A stretch of 14,620 bases of DNA from Pseudomonadota bacterium (GTDB lineage: Bacteria; Pseudomonadota; Gammaproteobacteria; Burkholderiales; Burkholderiaceae_C): assembly GCA_023438115.1 (NCBI GenBank), contig JAEZEB010000166.1, positions 1-14,620 of the forward strand. Reading direction: 5' to 3'. Shown here in pieces: positions 7,002-13,795 of the stretch. The translations under genes and the position numbers were made by a program. The notes beneath the pieces are model-generated. The model had not been told where the DNA came from and did no database searches. It saw only the letters and a list, made by a program, of their open reading frames with translations. The stretch's first letter is position 1; each line of letters starts with the position of its first letter.

Positions 7002-7798
7002 AGCGGCTGGCCGCCTGGGGCGCGGGGCTGTTGATGGCCATCGGTGCGGCCTGGCCGTCCGCCGCGCAGGAGCCGCTTGCGGTGTACGCGGCGGGCAGCC
7101 TGCGCGAGGCGTTGACCGAGGTGGCGCAGCTGTGGCACGCGCAGGGCGGCGCCCCCGTGGCGCTGACCTTCGGCGCGTCCGGCCTGCTGCGCGAACGCAT
7201 CGAGAAGGGCGAGCCGGCGCAGGTGTTCGCCTCCGCCGACACCGAGCATCCGCGGCGCCTGGCCGCGGCGGGCGGCTGGCAGGCGCCGGTCGTCTTCACG
7301 CGCAACGCGCTGTGCGCGCTCGCGCAGCCCGAGGTCGACGCGACGCCGCAGAACCTGCTGGCGACGATGCTGCGGTCCGACATCCGCGTTGGTACGTCCA
7401 CGCCGCGCGCGGATCCTTCCGGTGACTACGCCTGGGCCTTGTTCCGCAAGGCCGGCGACCTGCGCCCCGGCGCCTACGAGGCGCTGGATGCGAAGGCGCT
7501 CCAGCTCACAGGTGGACCCGACTCGCCCAAGCCGCCGGCCGGCCGCGGCACCTACGCCTGGGTGATGGACAGCGGCCAGGCCGACGTGTTCCTCACCTAC
7601 TGCACCAACGCGGTCGCGAGCCGCCGCGAGGTGCCGCGCCTGAAGATCGTGCAGGTGCCGCCCGAACTGCAGGTGGGCGCCGCCTACGGCCTCACGGTGC
7701 GCACCGGTTCGCCCGTGGCGGCCCGTGAGTTCGCGGCCTTCGTGCTGTCGCCGCCCGCGCAGGCGGTGTTCGAGCGCCTGGGTTTCGGGGCGCCCTGA
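6998..7798 (+). CDS. ModA-like molybdate/oxyanion-binding periplasmic protein (second binding protein of the tup operon)
   Basis: This is a second periplasmic oxyanion-binding protein, of the ModA/WtpA superfamily, 266 residues long with a signal peptide (about 1-23, cleavage near SAA-QE). Superfamily motifs are LAVYAAGSLREAL (27-39), TFGASGLLRERIEKGEPAQV (57-76), FASADTEHP (77-85), VGTSTPRADPSGDYAW (131-146) and GQADVFLTYCTNA (193-205). It differs clearly from the canonical ModA at 12849-13589, so it is not a duplicate. Translation starts at a GTG overlapping the tupA stop (GTGA), with no good ribosome-binding site, so it depends on coupling. It may give the TupBC channel a second substrate range or serve as a sensor partner for the downstream genes; neither is shown by the sequence. 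The ligand may be molybdate, tungstate or another oxyanion. Confidence 0.82.
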   Translation: MKRLAAWGAGLLMAIGAAWPSAAQEPLAVYAAGSLREALTEVAQLWHAQGGAPVALTFGASGLLRERIEKGEPAQVFASADTEHPRRLAAAGGWQAPVVFTRNALCALAQPEVDATPQNLLATMLRSDIRVGTSTPRADPSGDYAWALFRKAGDLRPGAYEALDAKALQLTGGPDSPKPPAGRGTYAWVMDSGQADVFLTYCTNAVASRREVPRLKIVQVPPELQVGAAYGLTVRTGSPVAAREFAAFVLSPPAQAVFERLGFGAP

Positions 7799-7800
7799 CC

Positions 7801-8313
7801 ATGCGCAGGCGCACCCTGCTGGCCGTCGCTTTCGCGTGCGCTCCGTCCGCCGGTTGGCCCGCCGGACCGGGCGGGGCGGTGCATTTCGGCGGCGATGCGC
7901 TGCAGGCGCCGCGCACCTTCGGTCGCGATGAGCTTGCCGCGCAGCCGGCGGCCCTGCATGGAAGCTTCGCCCGCAGCCGCGGCAGCCCGGGGGCCGAGGT
8001 GCGCAGCATCGTCCGGGGCGTGCGGCTCGCCCCGCTCCTGGAGAGCCTGGGCCTCACGCCGCGGGCCCGGGCCGACTGGAAGAACCTCCTGGTCACCGTC
8101 ACCGCCACGGACGGATACCGCGCCCATTTCACCTGGGTCGAACTCACGAACACGCCGGTGGGCGACGGGGTGCTGCTGCTGTTCGAGCGCGACGGCCAGC
8201 CGCTGGAACCGCGCGAGGGCGCCATCGCCCTGTTGTCGACGGCGGACCATCGCCTGGGAGCCCGGCACGTGCGCAACGTACTGCGCGTGGAGGTCAGGCG
8301 CCTGCCGGATTGA
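7801..8313 (+). CDS. Small exported protein with a sulfite-oxidase-type molybdopterin-binding fold, lacking the Mo-ligand cysteine
   Basis: The 170-residue product has a basic, hydrophobic signal sequence (MRRRTLLAVAFACAPSAGWPA). The mature part resembles the core of the oxidoreductase molybdopterin-binding family (SUOX fold): GVRLAPLLESLGL (73-85), TVTATDGYRAHFTWVEL (99-115) and FERDGQPLEPREGAIALL (128-145), then HVRNVLRVEVRRL. Enzymes of this fold bind molybdenum through a conserved Cys. Here the only Cys is residue 13, inside the signal peptide, so the mature protein has none and cannot use that ligand. It is also about half to a third the length of YedY/MsrP or sulfite oxidase. It is probably not an oxidoreductase but a binding or sensing module. 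It starts 3 bp after the ModA-like gene stop and precedes the hybrid kinase, a likely functional partner. Fold assignment is from motif resemblance only. Confidence 0.75.
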   Translation: MRRRTLLAVAFACAPSAGWPAGPGGAVHFGGDALQAPRTFGRDELAAQPAALHGSFARSRGSPGAEVRSIVRGVRLAPLLESLGLTPRARADWKNLLVTVTATDGYRAHFTWVELTNTPVGDGVLLLFERDGQPLEPREGAIALLSTADHRLGARHVRNVLRVEVRRLPD

Positions 8314-8366
8314 CGGCGCGCTTCTCCCGCGGACCGGCCGCCGCGGGACGGCCCTACACTTCACGC
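8314..8366 (+). promoter_or_regulatory. Putative kinase promoter with 8-bp inverted repeat
   Basis: A perfect inverted repeat, TCCCGCGG-N8-CCGCGGGA, lies at 8325-8348. It is followed by a -10-like TACACT at 8355-8360, only 6 nt before the kinase ATG at 8367. No Shine-Dalgarno sequence is seen, so an mRNA starting here would be leaderless. The dyad covers the position of the -35 element and spacer, as an operator would. It could also form an RNA hairpin that limits read-through from the tup operon, although there is no U-tract. The function is inferred. Confidence 0.5.
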
Positions 8367-11096
8367 ATGCCCTCGCTCCCGCGGAGCATTCCCGCCTTCC
8401 TCCTCCTTCTCCTGCTGTCCGTCTTCGCCTTGCCGGCGGGTGCGTCCGAGCCCCGCGCGGTGCAGGGGCGCATCGTGCTGCCCGCTGCGCTGGACCGGCC
8501 CTCGGGACTGGAGGGCGAGTGGGGCTTCGCCTGGCATGCGTTCCTGGCGCCGGACTGGCAGGAGTTGCCCACCAGCACGTTCGTGCCGGTGCCCGCGCCC
8601 TGGAACGACCTCGCCGTGGACGGCAAGCGTCCGGGCGCCCACGGCTGGGGCAGCTACGTGCTGCAGGTGGATTGCCCGCGCGGGACGTCCATGGCGGTGG
8701 AGGCCGTCGGCCAGCGCACGGCCTCGCGGCTGTTCGTCAACGGCGAACTGGTCGCCGCGCAGGGCCAGGTCGGGACCACCGCCGGGCGTAGCGCCGCGGC
8801 GGTGCACTCGCGCATCCCGATCAGCCGCGAGTTCGCCTGCCCGCTGCGCATCACGCTGCACGTGTCCAACTTCGAGCACCGGGCCGGCGGCTTCGTGCGC
8901 CCGATCGCGGTGGGGCCGGCGGACCTGCTGGCGCGCCACCGCGAGTCGCGCGTGGCCTTCGACACCGCGATGCTGGCGGCCTACCTGCTCACGGGGGCGG
9001 GCGGGCTGATCTTCTTCCTGGTGCGGCCGCGCGAGCGCATCGCGCTCGTCTACGGCCTGTTCTGCCTGTGCATGGCCGTGTACACGGACATGATCAGCGA
9101 GCGCCTGCTGCTGCGCCCCTTCCCGCCGCAGCTGGGATGGGTGCCGTACATGCGCATCGAGTACCTGTCGTGGGTGGCCGCGATGGGGCTGTTCCTGCTG
9201 ACGCTGCGCGGGCTGTTCCCGGCCGACATCCACCGCCGCGTGGTGCAACTGGTGCTGGCTGCGCTGGGCGTGGCCGCGCTGCTGGTGATCTTCCTGCCGC
9301 CGGCGATCTACTCGCACCTGGTGATCCCGGGGCAGGCGATCGCCGTCGCGGCGGCGGTGTATGCCGCGGTCGCGATGGTGGGCGCGCGCCGGCGGGCGCC
9401 GGTCGACGTAGGCATCCTGCTGGCGGGCATCCTCGCGATCGTGGCCACGCTGGTGCTGGACCTGGTGCTGATCGACGCCGCGCGCCGCGCCGACACGAAG
9501 TTCGCGCCGGTGGGCTTCGCGCTGTTCCTGCTGTCGCCGGCGGTGGTGATCGCGCGCCGGCTCAGCGCGGCGCTGAACGCCGAGGAGCGCTCGCGCACGC
9601 TGGAGGAGAACGCCCGCCTGCGCGAGGACGTGGAGCGGATGTCGCGGCACGACCTGAAGACGCCCCTGAACAGCATCCTGGGCATCACGCGCCTGCTGCG
9701 CGAGGACACGCACCTGGCCGCCGAGCAGCGGGAACTGGTGGGCGTGCTGCAGCGCGCGGGCCTGCGCATGCTGGAGATGGTGAACCTCTCGCTGGGCCTG
9801 TTCAAGATGGAGACCGGCTCCTACGAGTTCCAGCCGCAGGCGGTGGACCTGCGCGAGGTGGTGGGCCGCGTGCTCGTCGACCTGCACTCGCTCGCCGAGA
9901 GCAGCGGCGTGACGGTCTACCTGGAAGGCTCCGACCGGGGACCGGTCTACGTGCGCGGCGAGGAACTGCTGTGCTATTCCATCGTCGCCAACCTGGTGAA
10001 GAACGCCGTGGAGGCCAGCCGCCCCGGCGACCATGTCTCGCTGTCCGTGCGCCCGGGCGACCCGGTGACGCTGTCGGTCAACAACCCCGGCGAGGTGCCG
10101 CCCGAACTGACCGGCCGCTTCTTCGAGAAGTACTCCACGGCCGGCAAGAGCGGCGGCACCGGCCTGGGCACCTATTCGGCCCGCCTGATGGCGCGCGCGC
10201 AGCAGGGCGACCTGCACCTGCGCACCGGGCCCATGCGCGGGACGACCGTCACGCTGAGCCTGCGTCCCCTGCAGGGCGGGCTGTCGCTGGAACGGCCGCA
10301 GCGCGTCGAGCGCCCGGCGGCGGACTGGGTGGAGGGCATCCCCACGCGTACGGTGCTGGTGGTGGAGGACGACGAATACCTGCGCCTGGTGATGCGGCGC
10401 TTCCTGCCGACGCCGCCCTTCGAGGTGCAGACGGCGCCCAACGGGCAAGCGGCGGTGGAGGCCATGGAGGGGCTGTGGCCCGACTACCTGCTGATCGACA
10501 TGGAGATGCCGCTCAAGGACGGCCTGCAGACGGTGCAATGGGTGCGGCAGCAGGAAGCGGAGCAGGACCTGCCGCGCTGCCGCGTCCTCATGCTCTCGGG
10601 CAACGACGACACGGCCACGGCGCAGCGCGCGCTCGCCGCCGGTGCCGACCGCTTCCTCGCCAAGCCGGTCAGCCGCGAGGCGCTGCTGTCGACGCTGCGC
10701 ACGCTGGAAGACGATGCCGCGGCTCCGGCCGCCGCGGAAGCCGGGCCCGCGATCGAGGAGGAGGAGCCGCAGGAGATCGCCGGCGCCGTCGAGGAAGAAC
10801 TCGTGACGGTGAACCCCGAATGGATCGAATTCTTCCCCGGCTTCCTGCGTTCGCAGCGAGAAACCGTGGAAGGGATGGCGCGCGCGCTGGCCGCCGGTGA
10901 CCGCACGCAGGTGCAGTTCCTCGCGCACCGGGCTTCCGGTGGCCTGGCCACGCTGGGCCTGCACTGGGCCGCGCGCCAGAGCCGCGAAGTGGAGCAGGGC
11001 GCCTTGCACGCGGAGCCCGAGCACCTGGAGCGCCACATCGTCGCGTTGCGCGAGCACCTGGTGCGCGTGCGCTTCGCGCCCGCGGAAGTCGACTAG
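8367..11096 (+). CDS. Hybrid sensor histidine kinase: periplasmic jelly-roll, 7TM, HisKA, HATPase, receiver and Hpt
   Basis: This is a 909-residue membrane phosphorelay kinase. It has a signal peptide (about 8-26) and a periplasmic jelly-roll (galactose-binding-like) domain at about 30-185, with two cysteines, Cys103 and Cys158. About seven membrane helices follow (199-396), as in 7TMR-DISM sensors. After a short coiled linker comes the H-box SRHDLKTPLNSILG with phosphoacceptor His428. The ATPase domain has NLVKNAVEA (542-550) and KSGGTGLGTY (594-603). The receiver domain (about 660-780) has the acidic pair Asp668/Asp669, phosphoacceptor Asp711, Ser744 and Lys766. A glutamate-rich linker leads to a C-terminal Hpt domain with His854 (AHRASGG). 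A full His-Asp-His relay is therefore present, but no separate response regulator is in the window. ATG 8367 is chosen over TTG 8310 because it sits just before the signal peptide. Position suggests that it senses the state of the neighbouring periplasmic proteins or oxyanion supply; this is inference. Confidence 0.92.
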   Translation: MPSLPRSIPAFLLLLLLSVFALPAGASEPRAVQGRIVLPAALDRPSGLEGEWGFAWHAFLAPDWQELPTSTFVPVPAPWNDLAVDGKRPGAHGWGSYVLQVDCPRGTSMAVEAVGQRTASRLFVNGELVAAQGQVGTTAGRSAAAVHSRIPISREFACPLRITLHVSNFEHRAGGFVRPIAVGPADLLARHRESRVAFDTAMLAAYLLTGAGGLIFFLVRPRERIALVYGLFCLCMAVYTDMISERLLLRPFPPQLGWVPYMRIEYLSWVAAMGLFLLTLRGLFPADIHRRVVQLVLAALGVAALLVIFLPPAIYSHLVIPGQAIAVAAAVYAAVAMVGARRRAPVDVGILLAGILAIVATLVLDLVLIDAARRADTKFAPVGFALFLLSPAVVIARRLSAALNAEERSRTLEENARLREDVERMSRHDLKTPLNSILGITRLLREDTHLAAEQRELVGVLQRAGLRMLEMVNLSLGLFKMETGSYEFQPQAVDLREVVGRVLVDLHSLAESSGVTVYLEGSDRGPVYVRGEELLCYSIVANLVKNAVEASRPGDHVSLSVRPGDPVTLSVNNPGEVPPELTGRFFEKYSTAGKSGGTGLGTYSARLMARAQQGDLHLRTGPMRGTTVTLSLRPLQGGLSLERPQRVERPAADWVEGIPTRTVLVVEDDEYLRLVMRRFLPTPPFEVQTAPNGQAAVEAMEGLWPDYLLIDMEMPLKDGLQTVQWVRQQEAEQDLPRCRVLMLSGNDDTATAQRALAAGADRFLAKPVSREALLSTLRTLEDDAAAPAAAEAGPAIEEEEPQEIAGAVEEELVTVNPEWIEFFPGFLRSQRETVEGMARALAAGDRTQVQFLAHRASGGLATLGLHWAARQSREVEQGALHAEPEHLERHIVALREHLVRVRFAPAEVD
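11093..11096. other. Shared CTAG: interlocked stop codons of convergent genes
   Basis: The self-complementary tetranucleotide CTAG provides the TAG stop of the hybrid kinase (11094-11096, plus) and the TAG stop of modC (11095-11093, minus). The two genes thus converge with no intergenic space, and no terminator can lie between them. Confidence 0.95.
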
Positions 11097-12166
11097 GCGA
11101 CGAGCGCCGCCGACTTCACCAGCGCAAGAACCTCGCTGCCGGCCCGCAATCCCAATGCATCCACGGCCCGCCGCGTGACCCGCGCAAGCAGCATGCTGCC
11201 GCCGCAATCGAGTTGCAGCAGGCTTTGCGCGGCATGGCCGCCCGGCCCCAGCGCGAGCACGCGGCAGGGCAGCACGTTCTGCACGCTGCAGTCCGCCGGC
11301 GGTACGAGCGCGAGGCTCACGTCGCGCGCGAGCACGCGCACGCGCACGGCTTGCCCGGGTGCCAGGCCCGCATCCGGCAGCCAGAGCGCGCCGCCCGCGA
11401 ACACCACGCGGGCGAGATGCCAGCGTTCGTCGCGCTCGCCTACCGTGCCTTCGAGCAGCGCGCCCGGTTCCCCGCCGGGAATGGCGGGCAGGTCGATGCG
11501 CGCCAGCGTTTCTTGCAAGGGACCCGCGGCACGCACGCTTCCCGCGTCCAGCAGCACGAGGTGGTCAGCGAGGCGCGCCACTTCATCGCCGGAATGCGTG
11601 ACGTACAGCATGGGGATGCGCAGCTCGTCGCGCAGCTTCTGCAGCCAGGGGAGGATCTCGCGGCGGCGCGAGACGTCCACCGCGGCCAACGGTTCGTCCA
11701 GCAGCAGGATGCGGGGCTCGGTGGCGAGGGCGCGCGCGATCGCCACGCGCTGGCGCTCGCCGCCGGAGAGCTGCCAGGGACGGCGCGCGAGCAGCCCCTC
11801 GATGCCGAGGAGTTCCAGCAGGGGGTGCAGGCTGCCCGCCGTCCGCGCGCGGCGCTGCGCGAAGGTGAGGTTGCCGCGCACGTCCAGGTGGTCGAAGAGG
11901 CTCGCTTCCTGGAACACGTAGCCCAGCGGCCTTGCATGCGTGGGGACGAACGCGCCGGTGACCGTGTCCTGCCAGGTCTCTCCGCCGATGACGATGCGTG
12001 CTTCCTGCGCGCGCTCGAGCCCCGCGACGCAGCGCAGCAGCGTCGTCTTGCCCGAACCGGAGGCGCCGAAGATCGCGGTGATGCCGCTGGCCGGCAGCTG
12101 CAGGTCGACGTCCAGCGCGAACGCGCCGCGCGCGAGCCGGGTGCGGATGCGCAGCGCCTCGCTCAT
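11093..12166 (-). CDS. modC: Molybdate ABC transporter ATP-binding protein ModC
   Basis: This is the ATPase of the molybdate importer. Its 357 residues contain Walker A GASGSGKTT (34-42), Q-loop Gln86, signature LSGGE (133-137), Walker B ILLLDEP (153-159) and switch His191 (YVTHSGDE). The C-terminal part from about 235 is a ModC-type regulatory region, with a TOBE-like oxyanion-binding module at about 292-354 (SVQNVLPCRVLAL, then CGGSMLLARVTRRAVDALGL). In the family TOBE domains bind molybdate and can feed back on transport. The start overlaps the modB stop (ATGA) and the gene ends inside the CTAG shared with the kinase. Its length fits the family. Confidence 0.95.
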   Translation of the reverse strand: MSEALRIRTRLARGAFALDVDLQLPASGITAIFGASGSGKTTLLRCVAGLERAQEARIVIGGETWQDTVTGAFVPTHARPLGYVFQEASLFDHLDVRGNLTFAQRRARTAGSLHPLLELLGIEGLLARRPWQLSGGERQRVAIARALATEPRILLLDEPLAAVDVSRRREILPWLQKLRDELRIPMLYVTHSGDEVARLADHLVLLDAGSVRAAGPLQETLARIDLPAIPGGEPGALLEGTVGERDERWHLARVVFAGGALWLPDAGLAPGQAVRVRVLARDVSLALVPPADCSVQNVLPCRVLALGPGGHAAQSLLQLDCGGSMLLARVTRRAVDALGLRAGSEVLALVKSAALVA

Positions 12167-12849
12167 CCCAGCACCCGCGTGCTGCGCCGGTTCAGCAGCG
12201 CCAGCCCCAGCAGCACCGCGAAGGAGAAGGCGACCATCGCAGCCGACAGCGCGTGGGCCTGCGTGTACTGCAGCGCCTCCACGTGGCCGTAGATCTGCGT
12301 GGAGACCACGCGCGTCTGCGCGGGGATGTTGCCGCCGATCATCAGCACCACGCCGAATTCGCCGACGGTATGCGCGAACGTGAGCACCGCGGCCTGCACG
12401 ATCCCGCCGCGCGACAGCGGCAGCACCACGTGGAAGAAGGTATCCCAGGGCCCGGCGCGCAGCGTCGCCGCGGCTTCGAGCGGCCGCCGTCCCACGGCCT
12501 CGAATGCATGCTGCAGCGGCTGCACGGCGAAGGGCAGCGAGTAGACGATGGAGCCCACCAGCAGCCCGCCGAAGGTGAAGGGCAGCAGCCCGATCCCCAG
12601 CGCCTGCGTGAGCTGGCCGCCCCAGCCCTGCGGCCCGAAGGACACCAGCAAATAGAAGCCCAGCACCGTCGGCGGCAGCACCAGCGGCAGCGCGACGACG
12701 GCGGAGACGGGCCCGCGCCAGTGCGAGCGCGTGTTGGCCAGCCACCAGGCGAGCGGCGCCGCCAGCACCAGCAGCGCCAGCGTGGTGGCCGTGGCGAGTT
12801 CCAGCGTGAGCCGGATCGCCTGCAGGTCCTCGGCGGAGAAGAGTCCCAT
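12163..12849 (-). CDS. modB: Molybdate ABC transporter permease ModB
   Basis: This is the membrane channel of the molybdate importer, 228 residues with about five to six helices: near 14-38, 46-70, 88-112, 150-173 and 198-220. ModB motifs are ALPLVLPPTVLGFYLL (53-68), the ATPase-coupling loop EAVGRRPLEAAATLRAGPWD (117-136), and HTVGEFGVVLMIGGNIPAQT (160-179) with the following STQIY. It is translationally coupled at both ends: its ATG overlaps the modA stop and its stop overlaps the modC ATG, each by 4 bp. It is only distantly similar to TupB in this window, so the two transporters are separate systems rather than a recent duplication. Confidence 0.95.
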   Translation of the reverse strand: MGLFSAEDLQAIRLTLELATATTLALLVLAAPLAWWLANTRSHWRGPVSAVVALPLVLPPTVLGFYLLVSFGPQGWGGQLTQALGIGLLPFTFGGLLVGSIVYSLPFAVQPLQHAFEAVGRRPLEAAATLRAGPWDTFFHVVLPLSRGGIVQAAVLTFAHTVGEFGVVLMIGGNIPAQTRVVSTQIYGHVEALQYTQAHALSAAMVAFSFAVLLGLALLNRRSTRVLG

Positions 12850-13589
12850 CAGAAGCTGTAGCCGTAGCCGCGCAGCACCGCGCGCGCGGCGTCGCCGCGC
12901 AGGTAATCGAGCAGCGCTGCGGCCGCGGGATTGGTCGCGCCGCGCGCGAGCAGCACGGCGTCCTGTTTCAGCGGCGCGTGCAGTCCGTCCGGCACGATCC
13001 AGCCGGAGCCGCGCGCGATGCGGCCGTCCGCCATCACCTGGGAGAGCGCGACGAAACCGAGCGGCGCATTGCCCGTGCCCACGAACTGGTAGGCCTGGCC
13101 GATGTTCTCCCCTTGCACCAGCTGCGGCTGCCACGCGGCCAGGACGCCGAGGCGCGTGAGCGCTTGCACGGCGGCGGCACCGTAGGGCGCGACGCGCGGA
13201 TCGGCGATGGCCAGCTTGCCCCGCGGCGGCTGCCGCAGCACGGCGCCTTCCTCGTCCACCACCCCATCCTGCGCGCTCCACAGCACCAGCTTGCCGACGG
13301 CATAGGTGAAGCGCGTGCCGCGCACCGCGTGCCCTTCCTGCTCCAGCCTGGCGGGCGTCTCCTCGTCCGCGGCGAGCAGCACTTCGAAGGGCGCGCCGTT
13401 GCGGATCTGCGCGTGGAACTTGCCGGTGGAGCCGAGCGCGACCACCGCGCGGTGGCCGGTCGCGGACTCGAAGCCGGCCGCGATCTTCTGCATGGGCGCC
13501 GCCATGTTGGCCGCCACGGCCACCTGCACGGGCGCGGCGAGGGCGGCCTGGAAGGCCGTGGCGAGCAGTGCGATCAGGAGCCGGACCAT
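12849..13589 (-). CDS. modA: Molybdate-binding periplasmic protein ModA
   Basis: This is the periplasmic binding protein that delivers molybdate to ModBC. It has 246 residues, with a signal peptide at 1-19 (cleavage near ALA-APV). Canonical ModA motifs are VQVAVAANMAAPM (21-33), LGSTGKFHAQIRNGAPFEVL (52-71), AADEETPARLEQEG (73-86), IADPRVAPYGAAA (128-140), GENIGQAYQFVGTGNAPLGF (160-179) and the C-terminal LLDYLRGDAARAVLRGYGY. It is first in the modABC operon. No Shine-Dalgarno sequence precedes the ATG at 13589. A -10-like CATACT lies 10 nt upstream on the minus strand, so the message may start at or near the ATG. No modE gene accompanies the operon; the ModE-type regulator at 3510-4622 is the only such protein in view. 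Confidence 0.95.
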   Translation of the reverse strand: MVRLLIALLATAFQAALAAPVQVAVAANMAAPMQKIAAGFESATGHRAVVALGSTGKFHAQIRNGAPFEVLLAADEETPARLEQEGHAVRGTRFTYAVGKLVLWSAQDGVVDEEGAVLRQPPRGKLAIADPRVAPYGAAAVQALTRLGVLAAWQPQLVQGENIGQAYQFVGTGNAPLGFVALSQVMADGRIARGSGWIVPDGLHAPLKQDAVLLARGATNPAAAALLDYLRGDAARAVLRGYGYSF

Positions 13590-13681
13590 GGAAGCGCCGA
13601 GTATGGCGCAGCGGCCGGACGGCCTTCCACAGCGACAACGGCGCGCGCGGGCCCGCGAGAGGGTACGTCGTCACACAATTT
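13590..13681 (-). promoter_or_regulatory. Upstream region of modABC with a putative -10
   Basis: On the minus strand CATACT (13605-13600) is a possible -10 element 10 nt before the modA ATG. The 9-mer CGAGTATGG read on the plus strand here (13598-13606) also occurs at the same relative position before the regulator gene (4629-4637). A 12-bp palindrome, CGCGGGCCCGCG, lies at 13646-13657. No classical ModE box was recognised. All assignments are by eye. Confidence 0.35.
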
Positions 13682-13702
13682 AAATGCGAACGATTCTCAT
13701 TT
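13682..13702 (+). promoter_or_regulatory. Putative Fur box
   Basis: The core TGCGAACGATTCTCA (13685-13699), flanked by AAA and TTT, matches the 7-1-7 Fur consensus TGATAAT-N-ATTATCA at 10 of 14 positions, 6 of 7 in the right half. GCGAATGATTCTCATT-like sites are common Fur boxes in beta-proteobacteria. It overlaps the expected -35 position of the promoter reading into the 99-residue gene, which suits repression by Fur when iron is plentiful. It is an AT-rich island in very GC-rich surroundings. Confidence 0.72.
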
Positions 13703-13707
13703 CCGGC

Positions 13708-13713
13708 TATAGT
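13708..13713 (+). promoter_or_regulatory. Putative -10 element TATAGT
   Basis: TATAGT matches the sigma-70 -10 consensus at five of six positions and lies just downstream of the Fur box. The -35 position at 17-bp spacing (TGCGAA) is poor and lies inside the Fur box. The implied 5' leader to the ATG at 13796 is about 75 nt. Confidence 0.55.
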
Positions 13714-13795
13714 CGCAGCATCGACGCCAGCCACGTTGCCCGGTCACCGTGGGCAGAGCCAGCGGTCCCGCGGCCCCGCCGCAGAAAGGATGGCC

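Noticed and set aside
8310..8366. TTG start at 8310 for the kinase overlapping the previous stop
   Set aside because: It would place 19 unlikely residues before a clean signal peptide that begins at ATG 8367, and would include a strong inverted repeat in the coding sequence.
8361..11207. 948-codon open frame on the minus strand opposite the kinase
   Set aside because: It is rich in His, Gln, Arg and Ala with no recognisable domain, and lies antisense to a protein with every kinase motif. It is a product of GC-rich third codon positions.
11093..12745. Single 550-codon frame suggesting a permease-ATPase fusion
   Set aside because: The upstream part is an out-of-frame reading of modB; modB has its own intact frame with an ATGA overlap to modC at 12163-12166.
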